NCBI RefSeq assembly: GCF_963583255.1 | Contig: NC_084806.1 | Span: forward strand, 23,602,317 to 23,666,316 | Source: Pyrus communis | Lineage: Eukaryota; Streptophyta; Magnoliopsida; Rosales; Rosaceae | Direction of reading: 5' to 3' | DNA: 64,000 bases | In this document: positions 33,370 to 46,524 of the stretch, in pieces | Numbering within the stretch: position 1 is the first letter of the stretch | Layout: every line of letters starts with the position of its first letter | Notes under the pieces: model-generated | The model's input: the letters and a program-made list of their open reading frames with translations, nothing else | Told to the model about the DNA's origin: nothing | The model's database searches: none | Program-made: the position numbers and the translations under genes

Positions 33370-33439
33370 TGAAGGAAAATTTATGTCCTAGCTAAGAACA
33401 TGTAAGAACATTTGAATACATATGCATACTAATAACACT
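33370..33439 (-). repeat. 70-bp remnant of the A1 5' LTR
   Basis: Matches 25974-26042 (TGAAGGAAAATTTATGTCC onward, ending AATAACACTT), then switches to the start of the A2 5' LTR in the opposite orientation. Confidence 0.9.
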
Positions 33440-35299
33440 TGGAAGTATGCCCACAAAGCCACTCATTTGATGTAATAGCTTTTTGGAATACTTATTGTGT
33501 TAAACTTTTATATGTTTAATAGAGGGCAAAGCTTATTGTTAATCACTATTTATAGTATCTTGTGTTTAAGCAATAAGGGAATCCAAGGAATGTATTTGAT
33601 CTAAGAGACAAGTGATTTAAGTTAGTTAAATTAACGAGACCTTTCTCTTATGTTCATTCCTAAAATGTTCCTAGCCATAGGATTGCCAATTGGGCATTGA
33701 CAATCCGCTAAGGTTAGTATGTGTTATGTCGACTCAATTTTGAGTATGAACTAGTCTCAAGTCATTTGGTGTTGGACACTAAGGCAAACACATAGGTGCT
33801 CGAAAGAGTAATCGAGTACACTGAACAACGATCAAACGAGAGTTCGAACATACATGTCATGTGAGAACTCGATAGTTGCAATATGCAAAGTAGTCCTTTG
33901 ACCTGAGGCATCATTGATGTCTAATGGTTAGGTCCTTGATCTTTGATTATGTCAACGGCATTCCATTGGAGTGTCCACGGCATTGTTGGGGTCAAGCTAT
34001 CTAGTCATGTAGGCATATGAATGCACAACAAGGGATCTCTAACCTTCCATGGTGGAAGGAGAATACTCTAAGATATGATTCGAGAGTCTTTGGCCAAAGC
34101 ATATGAATATGACTAAGGAAGCTTGTTCCAAATCTTATTCAATTGAATCATATAGAGAAGTATCACATTGGATAGTAGACATGAAACAAACTATCACTTA
34201 AACAATGTGATTAAGAGTATTGTATTAGAGAAGGACCGTATTGCATTGTAGTTGTAACTGGATAGGTTCTCCAACCACTTCTACTTAGCTTGGGTAACCA
34301 TGACGTGCTGCTAGGCGTCACCCATGGTTTGTGGAAGCCCTAAAGATTAGCAAACACTAATTTTAAGGGAGAATTGAAATGTGGTTTCAATTCACAATCG
34401 ATCGTTAAGAGTAACATCGCCCACTACCTCGTTAATTGGAACCTAATGGATAGTACACCGAGTAAGGATATAAGTGAAGAAATTATATGAAATGGATAAG
34501 CAATTAAATGGTTTAATTGAAGAATGGTCAAGATTAATTAAATAGTTAATTAATTATACGAAACGTTCGTATTGGGCGTTTAAGTTAGTTTTGGGCTTCG
34601 GGGCACAAAAACGTTTTGGTCCACAAGGCCCATTATGTTTAAGTTGTATGACAACTAAAACAATATGGGCAATTAAGCCCAATAACAACATATGGCCGGC
34701 CATAAGGGTGAGGGGTAGCAAACTTGTATTAATTACAAGTTTGCCACTCACATGAAATGAAGTATAAAATCAACATTATAGCTTTGTTTCACATTAGGGT
34801 TTTCTAATTGAATTTGGGTGAAACATATTCTCTCATTTTCTACATAGAGGCCGGCCACTTAGGGGAGGAACATCTAGCAATCTATTCTTCCCTAAGTCAT
34901 CCATTTCATCTTCACACTACATCTTTGGTGTGGAGACTTAGAGACACCAAACCTTTTGTGTTTTGGAGAACAAATCCTCAAATCCTCAAAGAAGAAAAGG
35001 AGCACTAAAAGGGAGGAAATCACAAGGAAGATCCAAGGAGCAAGGAGGTGACTTGAAGGCCCTCCACTTGGGTGAATCCCTTGTGCAATCAAGGATGAGC
35101 TTCAAGGGTAAAGAATCTCTAAATTCTTATTCTCTTTAATATTGTTAAAGAGTCTTATGGTTCACCATATACTAGGCTTTGAAAGTCATGGGTTTTATGA
35201 ATTGTTTTTGGATGCATGCCTACTTTAATTTGTTAATAGTTTGCCTATGTATTCAAATGTTCTTTACATGTTCTTAGCTAGGACATAAATTTTCCTTCA
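33439..35299 (+). repeat. 5' LTR of copia A2 (1861 bp)
   Basis: Starts at TTGGAAGTATGCCC, the initial TG lost at the junction with A1, and ends TTTTCCTTCA before the primer site. Same family as 25974-27836 and 49968-51839. Confidence 0.92.
34719..34769 (+). promoter_or_regulatory. A2 LTR promoter: inverted repeat and TATA box
   Basis: Arms CAAACTTGTA (34719-34728) and TACAAGTTTG (34734-34743) with a 5-base spacer, then TATAAAA at 34763-34769. The same arrangement is in the other A LTRs. Confidence 0.6.
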
Positions 35300-35314
35300 A
35301 GTGGTATCAGAGCC
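35300..35314 (+). other. Primer-binding site of A2 (initiator Met tRNA)
   Basis: AGTGGTATCAGAGCC follows the LTR end directly. Confidence 0.92.
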
Positions 35315-36868
35315 TAGGCCTAGTTTATGGTGGATCCTTTTGGGTTTTGTGATTTTTCATATTTTGTGATTTAAGTGTTGTAAATGTTACAAGCTTTGTT
35401 CTTGCTTTGAATATAAATTTTGCTTGAAAATTTAGCATCTCAAATGTTGTAGATGTATTTCATTAAAGCATGAATAATGGAACAAAAAGTTGGTGCCAAG
35501 TGTTTTGGGATTTTCGGCCAAATCCAAAGGGTGATTTTTTGGGTTCTTGTTAGTCTTGTTAAAATGGTTTTAAAGTGCTTTTTGGAACCCCTAAGTACCC
35601 TAGGATATTAACCCTCTTTTGAGTTGTGAAAATTTGAGTTTTTGGTGAAAGAAAACATCCATGGAGCTATTATGAGTTTTCATGTATGTTCTTCATATTT
35701 CTTGAAGTTCTTACCAAGAACAAAAAGTTTTGAAGTTTTGATTCAAAAGTTTTATGTTTTTCATAAAGTTTTGTTTTTCAAATGGTGGGTGATAGTTATT
35801 GGTGAGATGTGACTAAAAGAATTTTAAAGTTTTATAAAAAAAAACATTTTCTTACAAACCATCAAAGTCACCTTTGTCTCACCTACCAAAAACCACTTAC
35901 AAAACTTTAGTTTTTTTTCAATTTTTCAACACTATGGCTGGCCACCTTTGGTAAAAGGTGTTGGAGGGACTTTTGTGCAATTATATAAAGTTTTGATACT
36001 TTTGTGTATTTGCATTTTGACCCCAAAAGTTTTTGTTTTAACAAAGTGACCCAAATTGTTGTGGTCATTGTTTTTGGCCCAAAACAAAATGAGAACAAAA
36101 ATTGTTTTGTCTCTTTAATGAGAATTTGATTTTCATTATATTTAGTTCCATTTAAATCAATTCTATGGATCCAAAACCCAATTGTTTAAAGTTGCTTTCT
36201 TAGTTAATTTAGTTAATTAAGAAAAGGGTGATTATGAACCAAAGGCCTCGATAATTGAGCTATGTGATTGGCCGATTTACATTATGAATGCTTGGGTTTT
36301 AAATAATGTAGATTTGAATGTAATTTGATTAATTCAAGTTGTTGTATTGGGCATAAGTCCTTCAATTTGTTGTAAAGGGCATAAGCCCATTATTTGTGTT
36401 GTAAAAGGGCATAAGCCCTTCTTATTATTTCATGTATTCCTCTTTGTTTATATGTATGCAAATTGGAATAGTTGGGTCCAACGCCCAATAGGAAATAACG
36501 GTTTAATTGGATTAAACACGTAACTAAAATCAACAACTATCTACCTTAAACCCAAGGTCCAACACAAGGCTCGTGTTGGATCAAATCAAACGGTTCATAA
36601 TCATCCTAAAACCTAATATGACTATATAGTCCATATGAGGATGCTATGCGTTCGTTAGTAGTTCCATATAGTCTCGCTTGTTTCAACGAAACAGTGGGAG
36701 TATTATATGCTACTAAATCATATTAACTTGGACCAATAGTTATGATAGGGCCATGTTCTTTTAATATGATTAAAATGATTTTTGATGTAGCCCAAAACTA
36801 CTCCCTCAACAAACGAATATTAAGTTGATAAACGAGAGATGTTTTGAACATTTCTTCGTAGGCCTTCC
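35315..36868 (+). mobile_element. A2 leader, first part
   Basis: Non-coding; reverse complement of the A1 leader with few changes. It is interrupted at 36868 (GGCCTTCC) by element B, and the sequence resumes at 46001 with ACCGTGGTGGGC, as A1 predicts. Confidence 0.85.
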
Positions 36869-38669
36869 TGAAGGATTATTTTGGAAGATGACATGTTCAT
36901 TTAAGCAACATTATTAGCATGCAATTAACAAATTAAAGGCGGAATCATGCTAGCATGCACTTAAAAACAAAACATTACCCATGAATGTTCAAAGCCTAGT
37001 AAAATGGTGAACCAATAATCAACTCAAAACAAAGTGAGTTGAAATATATACCTTTGTAGATTCCTCTTTGTATTTAAACAAAGGCTAATCACCCAAAGAG
37101 AGGGCCTTCATTCCTTGCATCTTAGATCTATGGATTTGGATAGATGAAAAAGGTTTCTCCAAAGTTCCCAAAATTGAGAACCTCTAATGATTCATCACCA
37201 AGGCATAATGAAGAAGAAATGAGTGACCTTGGAGGAGTTTGATTGCTAGATGATCCCTCCAAGGTGGCCGAAATTTTAGAGAGAAAGGAGAGCTTGTGTT
37301 CTCATCCTTTCCCCAAAAACAACCCTTAATGAATTTTAGGCTATAAAGTCCTTTATATAGTCCCTTCAAATAAGTGACCTAATGGACCAAAAGCCCTATT
37401 CTTCTAACATGGCCGGCCTATAGGGTTTATTGGGCTTTCAAGCCCTTTGTTTATTCAAGTTGTCATACAACTTGAGTTAATGGGCTTGACATTCAAATCC
37501 CATTGGGCCTTGTGGCCCAAAACTAACCCGAGGTCTTTAATGAACTTATTCGTTTGATTAATTAACATATTAATTAATCCTAGCCTTAGATAAATAATTA
37601 AACCATTTAATTATTCTTACTCATCTCCGTTGTTTCTTCAAACTCTACCTTACTCGGTGAACGATCCATTAGGTTCCTTTTAGCGAGGCAGTGGGCGATT
37701 AAAACTATTTCTAATCGATTGTGAATTGAAACTTACTTTCAATTCTCCCGTTAGTGATAATACACTTTTAGGGCTTCCACAAACCATGGTTGACGCCTAG
37801 CAGCATGTCATGGTTACCCAAGCTAATCAGAAGAGGTGGAGAACCTATTCAGTTTTTAGGATTACAAATGCAATACGGTCTTTCTCTAATACAATACTCT
37901 TGACCACATTGTTTGGTTTGATAGTTTATTCATGTCTACTATCCAATGTGAGTGTTGTGCTTATATGATTACCTTGAATGTGATTTGGAACACATTTCTA
38001 AATCTCATTCATACTTTGGCCAAAGATTCTTAATCATATCATAGAGTATTCTCCCTCAAATAGTTTGAAGGTTAGAGATCCCTTGTTGCGCATTCACTTG
38101 CCTCCATGGCTAAGTGGCTTAACCCCAACGATGCCGTGGACACCCTCCTGATGGAGTGACTTTGACATAATCAAAGATTAAGGACCTAACCACAAGACAA
38201 CTGTGATGCCTCAGGTCAAAAGACTAATTTGCATTATCCCAACCATGAGTTCTCATGTGACATGAATATGAGAACTCTTCGTTGATCGTGTTCAGTGAAC
38301 TCATTCTCTATTGAGCACCTACGTACTTGTCTTGATGTCACACACACCAATGACTCGAGACTAGTCACTCTCCCTGAGAGAAGACATAGCACGTACTGAT
38401 CTTAACGGACTGTCAATGCCCAATTGACAATCCTATGATCAGGAACATTTAGGATGTGTCAACGAAAGAATGGTCTCATGAATCTAACTTCTTTAGATCG
38501 CATTCTTTCAATCACATATTCCTTGGACTTATCGTTTAAGCATATAACATTTATATGAGACGGCTCAAACAATAATCTTTGCCCTTTACATTTAAACTAC
38601 ATTAGTTTAACTTTGTGAAATGTCCGTAAAGTATCATCATATGATTGGTTTTAGGGCACATTTCCAACA
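36869..38669 (-). repeat. 3' LTR of copia B (1801 bp)
   Basis: Element sense starts TGTTGGAAATGTGCCC and ends AATAATCCTTCA. TATA box on the minus strand (CTATATAAAGG) near 37352-37362. CAAGTTGT-CAT-ACAACTTG palindrome at 37456-37474. Related to the A LTRs but clearly diverged. Confidence 0.93.
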
Positions 38670-38681
38670 ATCTCCCACTTG
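38670..38681 (-). other. Polypurine tract of B
   Basis: Minus strand CAAGTGGGAGAT before TGTTGG, the same as in A1. Confidence 0.85.
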
Positions 38682-41620
38682 CACTAGAGCCAATCAGCTT
38701 GGTTATCAGTGATGATACCTCTTCTGTAATTCATTTCATAAATGGCTGAGTAGTAGGCCTAAACAAGATGGATATCTATATGTTATCCATAGAAGCAACC
38801 TTGAGAATAACGACGTCACCATTATTCATGATTCCCAATCATGTGGTTCAGTCTCTCATTTGAGTTCGGACCTTGATGAGACCTTGATTCCCTGGCTTGA
38901 GCTATCGCCCCATTAGTGTCATACACTTTCTGGTTGGAACCGAATAGAGAGTTCATAAATGAACTTTCCCATCCAAACAACATTGTTGTAAACTTCTATA
39001 TGGCAATATATTTTGCATTCATAATGGAACACACTAAAGTCATTACTTTAATGTTTCCATCCAAATATCCTTTTAGTCATAATAAAGAGATATCTGTTTA
39101 TCTCTTCATTCATAATGAAGAAATATCCAATGATGGATTAGATTCATAATCTAATACATTTACGCTTCCATTACGTTACTCTAATTCTTTCTCAATTATT
39201 GAGTAATATATCCTTTAGTATTTCTCAAATACTTAAGGACTCACTTGACAGTTGCCATGGTTCTGATCCTGGGCTTGCACTGATATTGTCTTGTACCTTT
39301 CTAGGTACATCTTATATCAATGTTTTTCATACAATATGAAATACATAAATCACCTTTCTGCTTATGCATAAAGGATTCTATTTACGCATTATTTCTTTGG
39401 GAGTCAAAGGGTACATTCCCTTTGAGAAGAACAACTTCCTAGTCTCACTAGAATTGTCATTCTAATTGAAGTTTATCATCAAATGAGAAACTTCCTAGCA
39501 TCTCTTGTCTATTTTAGGGATTGATATAATCCAATTATATCTTGAAATATATCATTATAGATTTCCATTCCATTATATAGACTATATCTCCCATATACAT
39601 TCTATCGTTATAGAATAACTTTAACGAAGAAGTACTCTTTTCATTTCCAAAAATTAATATATCATATATATATATATATATATTTAATTTTAGGAATACG
39701 ATTAACTCCCACTAATCTTTTGTAAACCTAGTAAACAAAAGATTCATTTACATCTTTATGAGAAATCAAACAATTGATCTTTTCTCATAAGACGCTTATA
39801 GCTCCCACTAGCTTGCTAAGATCCATGATGGATGGATCTCTACAACTAACCTGTCTTGTGATTTATAGTTTTAGACATATATTATCAAGACTATCTTAAT
39901 AATGGTTTCGGAAACCCATATTATGTCCAAACATTAAATCACTATTTAGTTGTAGCTAGCAATCTTCGAATTAATTGAAACCAAGACTACGTCAAAGATG
40001 GTTTCTTCAAAGTCAACCATTCTCTTTGAGTGTAGTCACCTTAAGCTACCAATTAGCTGTGAAGGTTTCATTATTTCGGGTCAAATGGTACTTTACCATT
40101 TCCTTGAGTATATATCGTATATACACTCAATGTAGTCATAAGGATTTTCATTCTTATTTCTTTCGAATTAAGAGGTGCAACTCTATGACATAGTCATAAA
40201 GTTCAAACCATTCAACTGAGATGGTTTATAAATCCTTCTGGACTACCTTGGAGCTTGTGGTATAGGAACTAGGTTGTCTTAGAAGTATATATCATATATA
40301 TATGGGTAATTGATAATGTCCAAAGAACTAAATCTTATTCATGTTCATTCTTCTCCTAATGGAGAAATTCATTATCTTACGATGCTACTTTCCTTGATAT
40401 TTTTCAAGGAAATTAATCTAAAGTGTTACTTTTTCCTTGGATCAAATCTAAGGAGGTAAATACTTTAGACGTCTTACTCATCTACTTACATTTCTTGAAT
40501 TCTTTGAAATCTTTTGCAAAGTATTCGGACTTGTGTTTATTCAAAATAAACTATAGTCCAACCGAGAGTGATCTTCGGTGAATGTCATACAACATGAGTA
40601 GTATTATGTTGTGGACAAGTGCCACTAACATCTAAGTGAATTAACCTCAACAACTTTGTGATTCTTTCTTCTTTCCAAAAGAATAAAGATTCGAACATTT
40701 CACCTCTATACAATTTTAACAAGAAGGTATTGGATCCGGATCTAACGATCCAAAGCATCCATCTATGACCAACTCGTAACTTATGTTTTAGAGGTATCAC
40801 AACTCAGTTGGGATTAGTCACTACCTTGCAACCTTTTGGGTTTTAAGCATCATCGTATTCTAAACAGTTAAACTACCACATCATCTCTACTATAGAGACA
40901 ACCAATTAAATTACAATAATCTAATTATTGATTAATAAAGAACAATGTTTTGTCAAACAAAACATTTATCCATCTCTACTATAGTGACGGATTTAAGTTC
41001 CTTAAAATTGGAATGTAAAGACAATCTTTAGTATTTTCCAATTTCTTTGGTAGTTCATATGAGGAAGTAAGTACAATCCGCTTTCGCAGAGATCTATATT
41101 TTATTCACTTGCCGAATGTGAAGTACTTTCTCTTCTCTCATTAATCTTCTACTTTTTATTAGCACACTTTTACAACAATTGTAAAACATAGTTACTAATA
41201 CGGAATCAAGCATTCAAGTAGAAGAACCAACTGTTTTGAACTATTTCAAGAACTTATTACAACACCTTCGAAAGGTGTGTTCTTGACACTTGCAAGACAT
41301 TTCTTGCAAATACCCCTTCCAATGTCCATCCTTTCATAAAGAAAGTTTGTTCCCTTGGAGTTATTTTGCCTTCTTCATTTGACTTCTCCTTTGACTACAA
41401 TAGTCATGGTCCCTAAATTCCCACTATCTCTCTTGAAACTTATTTCAATTGTGTTATACACATCAAACAATTTGGAGAGTGTGTGGTTATTGTTCACTAT
41501 ATAGTTTACAATAAACTTAGTGAACCATTAGGATAGGGACACAAAGGTGAAGTCCTTGCCTAATTTCCGTCTCGTTAAGTGGTTTAACACTTCAACACTC
41601 AATGATTCAAAATCATCATA
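38682..41620 (-). pseudogene. Copia B gag-pol, heavily degraded
   Basis: No long ORF, but alignable islands of A1 pol remain in order: an RNase H island (38892-38945, with CTTGAGCTATCGCCCCA), 39230-39287 (ACTTAAGGAC, TTGACAG, TTCTGATCCTGGG), an integrase island at 40560-40650 (CCGAGAGTGATC, CGGTGAATG) overlapping a 71-codon open stretch with LIHLDVSG in place of LIHTDVCG, the zinc-knuckle region near 41320, and ACAATAAACTTAGTGAA near 41505. An AT dinucleotide run lies at 39660-39682. The region is richer in A+T than A1 or A2. The decay is far greater than that of the LTRs. Confidence 0.85.
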
Positions 41621-44180
41621 AGTCCATGTTGATGGACTATTTTTGTCAACCAACCATTATGTTCTAAACATAATTACAAACTTTCAAGAGTTGTTCAAGG
41701 CAACTCTCATTTCTTCATACAACAATTTGTAAGTGAAGAATCATGGCACATAAAGCGTCCATGCCCTTGTGCTTACTTCAAAAGTTCCTTGTTTATGTAA
41801 CAAAGAAACAAGCACTAAAGTTTGTGTTGATTAAGGGTTGTTCAAAGCAACTCTTATTTCTTCATACAACAATTTGTATTTGAAGAATTATGACATTAAA
41901 AGGGTTGTGCTTCTCATGTTAGAATTATCTAACATATTCTTCCAATGATACATTATCAATAGGAAGATTGTGAGGATGAGACTACTTAGTTACATCTACA
42001 AGCCATTAAAGACAATCTATGGGATTGTAGAACTAAGTCCGGAAATTAAAGCATTCGGCTTTTCTTTGTCAAGTTTTGGATAGCGTTTGCAAATATATTG
42101 GTAAACAAATACATAACGAATATAAATTGATTGATTTTAAGCCATTTGATTCGGGTCTTTAAATCAAATAGCACCACCCACTATTTTTGGCAAATTCCAT
42201 ATCCCTCATCGGAATTCGAGAGTTTTGTTGAACTCTTAGCGGGGTATGGGAGACTCACCATTACCAAGCCCACCTCACGATGATACGATATCGGGTAGCA
42301 AAAATAATGATGAGAGAATAACACTTTACTCATTTACAACTCTTGTAATTACCCATCTAGTTTGGCCTCTAGAGAATGTGGCCTCACGATGATACGATAT
42401 TGGCACCATTGCACTTAGTTAAGTTATTCCCACCATGCTTAGCTCATGAAGGGGTTCAAGAATAGCCTCACAATGATATGATATCGGCCATCCTCGTTGC
42501 CTACACTTACCTCATCATATGTTTATGGACTCCTCCTGAGTGTAAGCATGCACTTTGTACTCCCCCATGATAGGGTGAAGCCGGTGTACAAGTCACAAAC
42601 GATTGAAGCCCACCACGGTGGAAGGCCACGAAGAGATATTCAAAGCATCTCTCACTTATCAACTTAATAATGGTTTGTTGAGGGTTTTAGGTCTCATCAC
42701 ATATATATATTCATTTTAATCATAATTAAAACAATTTTGGTCCTATTACAACTATTGGTCCATATGATTGATTTAGTTGTATATAATACTCCCACTAAGT
42801 TTTTAAAACGGTTTTTAAAGCAAGAGTATATGATACTACTAACATAAGGTTTGCATTCATTGATGGACTATATAGTTGCCTTAGGGCCTTAGGATGACTA
42901 TGAACCTTTGATTAGATCCAACACGAGCCTTGTGTTGAATCTCGGACTAGGGATGGAGATTGATTTTAGTTACGCGTTTAATCACATTAAGGCGTGTTAT
43001 CTTAGGGCGTTGGACCCAACTACTTCATTTCATGCATATCAAATAAAGCAAGAAAGAAGTACTTCAAAGTAAATATGAGCTTATGCTCTTTACAACAATT
43101 GAATATAACTAATTACTTTAAAGTAAAGAAGAGCTTATGCCCTTTTACAACATTTGATCAAATCAAATTACAACCAAAATCTAATCTACTCATTCCCATG
43201 GTTCAAACAAATTTGAAACGGCCATTCACATAGCTCAATTATCGTAGGCTAAGGTTCATAATCACCCTTTAATTAATTAACACTTTAACTAATTAAATTG
43301 AATGTAACAATTATCATTTGGTTTTTGGATCCATAGAATTGATTTAAATGGAACTAAATATAATGAAAATCAAATTCTCATTAAAGAGACAAAACAATTT
43401 TTGTTCTCATTTTGTTTTGGGCCAAAAACAATGACCACAACAATTTGGGTCACTTTGTTAAAACAAAAACTTTTGGGGTCAAAATGCAAATACACAAAAG
43501 TATCAAAACTTTATATAATTGCACAAAAGTCCCTCCAACACCTTTTACCAAAGGTGGCCGGCCATAGTGTTGAAAAATTGAAAAAATCTAAAGTTTTGTA
43601 AGTGGTTTTTGGTAGGTGAGACAAAGGTGACTTTGATGGTTTGTAAGAAAATGTTTTTTATAAAACTTTAAAATTCTTTTAGTCACATCTCACCAATAAC
43701 TATCACCCACCATTTGAAAAACAAAACTTTATGAAAAACATAAAACTTTTGAATCAAAACTTCAAAACTTTTTGTTCTTGGTAAGAACTTCAAGAAATAT
43801 GAAGAACATACATGAAAACTCATAATAGCTCCATGGATGTTTTCTTTCACCAAAAACTCAAATTTTCACAACTCAAAAGAAGGTTAATATCCTAGGGTAC
43901 TTAGGGGTTCCAAAAAGCACTTTAAAACCATTTTAACAAGACTAACAAGAACCCAAAAAATCACCCTTTGGATTTGGCCGAAAATCCCAAAACACTTGGC
44001 ACCAACTTTTAGTTCCATTATTCATGCTTTAATGAAATACATCTACAACATTTGAGATGCTAAATTTTCAAGCAAAATTTATATTCAAAGCAAGAACAAA
44101 GCTTGTAACATTACAACACTTAAATCACAAAATATGAAAAATCACAAAACCCAAAAGGATCCACCATAAACTAGGCCTAG
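41621..44180 (-). mobile_element. Copia B leader with three 22-bp motifs
   Basis: Motifs at 42273-42294, 42382-42403 and 42466-42487 (CCTCACGATGATACGATATC type). 43319-44180 is nearly identical to the A2 leader, including the stretch around GGCCGGCCATAGTGTTG, where A1 differs. Non-coding. Confidence 0.8.
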
Positions 44181-44194
44181 GCTCTGATACCACT
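44181..44194 (-). other. Primer-binding site of B (initiator Met tRNA)
   Basis: Plus strand GCTCTGATACCACT, the reverse of the A2 site, adjoining the LTR. Confidence 0.9.
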
Positions 44195-45995
44195 TGAAGG
44201 ATTATTTTGGAAGATGACATGTTCATTTAAGCAACATTATTAGCATGCAATTAACAAATTAAAGGCGGAATCATGCTAGCATGCACTTAAAAACAAAACA
44301 TTACCCATGAATGTTCAAAGCCTAGTAAAATGGTGAACCAATAATCAACTCAAAACAAAGTGAGTTGAAATATATACCTTTGTAGATTCCTCTTTGTATT
44401 TAAACAAAGGCTGATCACCCAAAGAGAGGGCCTTCATTCCTTGCATCTTAGATCTATGGATTTGGATGGATGAAAAAGGTTTCTCCAAAGTTCCCAAAAT
44501 TGAGAACCTCTAATGATTCATCACCAAGGCATAATGAAGAAGAAATGAGTGACCTTGGAGGAGTTTGATTGCTAGATGATCCCTCCAAGGTGGCCGAAAT
44601 TTTAGAGAGAAAGGAGAGCTTGTGTTCTCATCCTTTCCCCAAAAACAACCCTTAATGAATTTTAGGCTATAAAGTCCTTTATATAGTCCCTTCAAATAAG
44701 TGACCTAATGGACCAAAAGCCCTATTCTTCTAACATGGCCGGCCTATAGGGTTTATTGGGCTTTCAAGCCCTTTGTTTATTCAAGTTGTCATACAACTTG
44801 AGTTAATGGGCTTGACATTCAAATCCCATTGGGCCTTGTGGCCCAAAACTAACCCGAGGTCTTTAACGAACTTATTCGTTTGATTAATTAACATATTAAT
44901 TAATCCTAGCCTTAGATAAATAATTAAACCATTTAATTATTCTTACTCATCTCCGTTGTTTCTTCAAACTCTACCTTACTCGGTGAACGATCCATTAGGT
45001 TCCTTTTAGCGAGGCAGTGGGCGATTAAAACTATTTCTAATCGATTGTGAATTGAAACTTACTTTCAATTCTCCCGTTAGTGATAATACACTTTTAGGGC
45101 TTCCACAAACCATGGTTGACGCCTAGCAGCATGTCATGGTTACCCAAGCTAATCAGAAGAGGTGGAGAACCTATTCAGTTTTTAGGATTACAAATGCAAT
45201 ACGGTCTTTCTCTAATACAATACTCTTGACCACATTGTTTGGTTTGATAGTTTATTCATGTCTACTATCCAATGTGAGTGTTGTGCTTATATGATTACCT
45301 TGAATGTGATTTGGAACACATTCCTAAATCTCATTCATACTTTGGCCAAAGATTCTTAATCATATCATAGAGTATTCTCCCTCAAACAGTTTGAAGGTTA
45401 GAGATCCCTTGTTGCGCATTCACTTGCCTCCATGGCTAAGTGGCTTAACCCCAACGATGCCGTGGACACCCTCCTGATGGAGTGACTTTGACATAATCAA
45501 AGATTAAGGACCTAACCACAAGACAACTGTGATGCCTCAGGTCAAAAGACTAATTTGCATTATCCCAACCATGAGTTCTCATGTGACATGAATATGAGAA
45601 CTCTTCGTTGATCGTGTTCAGTGAACTCATTCTCTATTGAGCACCTACGTACTTGTCTTGATGTCACACACACCAATGACTCGAGACTAGTCACTCTCCC
45701 TAAGAGAAGACATAGCACGTACTGATCTTAACGGATTGTCAATGCCCAATTGACAATCCTATGATCAGGAACATTTAGGATGTGTCAACGAAAGAATGGT
45801 CTCATGAATCTAACTTCTTTAGATCGCATTCTTTCAATCACATATTCCTTGGACTTATCGTTTAAGCATATAACATTTATATGAGACGGCTCAAACAATA
45901 ATCTTTGCCCTTTACATTTAAACTACATTAGTTTAACTTTGTGAAATGTCCGTAAAGTATCATCATATGATTGGTTTTAGGGCACATTTCCAACA
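44195..45995 (-). repeat. 5' LTR of copia B (1801 bp)
   Basis: Same length as the 3' LTR with about seven substitutions. Confidence 0.93.
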
Positions 45996-46524
45996 CTTCT
46001 ACCGTGGTGGGCTCCAATCGTTTGTGACTTGTACTCCGGCTTCACCCTATCATGGGGGAGTACAAAGTGCATGCTTACACTCAGGAGGAGTCCATAAACA
46101 TATGATGAGGTAAGTGTAGGCAATGAGGATGGCCGATATCATATCATTGTGAGGCTATTCTTGAACCCCTTCATGAACTAAGCATGGTGGGAATAACTTA
46201 ACTAAGTGCAATGGTGCCGATATCGTATCATCGTGAGCCCACATTCTCTAGAGGCCAAACTAGATGGGTAATTACAAGAGTTGTAAATGAGTAAAGTGTT
46301 ATTCTCTCATCATTATTTTTGCTAACCGATATCGTATCATCGTGAGGTGGGCTTGGTAATGGTGAGTCTCCCATACCCCGCTAAGAGTTCAACATAACTC
46401 TTGGATTCTATTGAGGGATATGGAATTTGCCAAAAATAGTGGGTGGTACTATTTGATTCAAGACCCAATCAAGTAGGTACTCAACAATCTAATACGATTT
46501 CTATTATGTTATGTAGTTAACGAC
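45996..46524 (+). mobile_element. A2 leader, second part, with three 22-bp motifs
   Basis: CCGATATCATATCATTGTGAGG at 46133-46154 and close variants at 46217-46238 and 46326-46347. No coding potential seen; the gag N-terminus expected in an Angela-type element is missing. Confidence 0.8.

Larger units (their letters stand above)
25974..33439 (-). mobile_element. Copia element A1 (Angela-like), minus strand, 5' LTR reduced to 70 bp
   Basis: In element sense: 5' LTR remnant 33439-33370, primer site, leader, broken gag-pol 31278-27852, polypurine tract, full 3' LTR 27836-25974. It is joined at its 5' end to element A2 in the opposite orientation. Its left flank is Tat DNA (TATCC before 25974), whereas the A2 outer flank is LARD-C DNA (GTTTA after 51839), so no shared target-site duplication brackets the pair. 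Confidence 0.9.
36869..45995 (-). mobile_element. Copia element B, minus strand, nested in A2, TSD CTTCC/CTTCT
   Basis: Two LTRs of exactly 1801 bp (36869-38669 and 44195-45995), polypurine tract at 38670-38681, primer site at 44181-44194. The TSD is CTTCC on the left (36864-36868) and CTTCT on the right (45996-46000), one mismatch; the uninterrupted A1 sequence confirms the target. I counted about seven LTR differences (roughly 0.4%), yet the coding region has no usable ORF. Confidence 0.93.
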
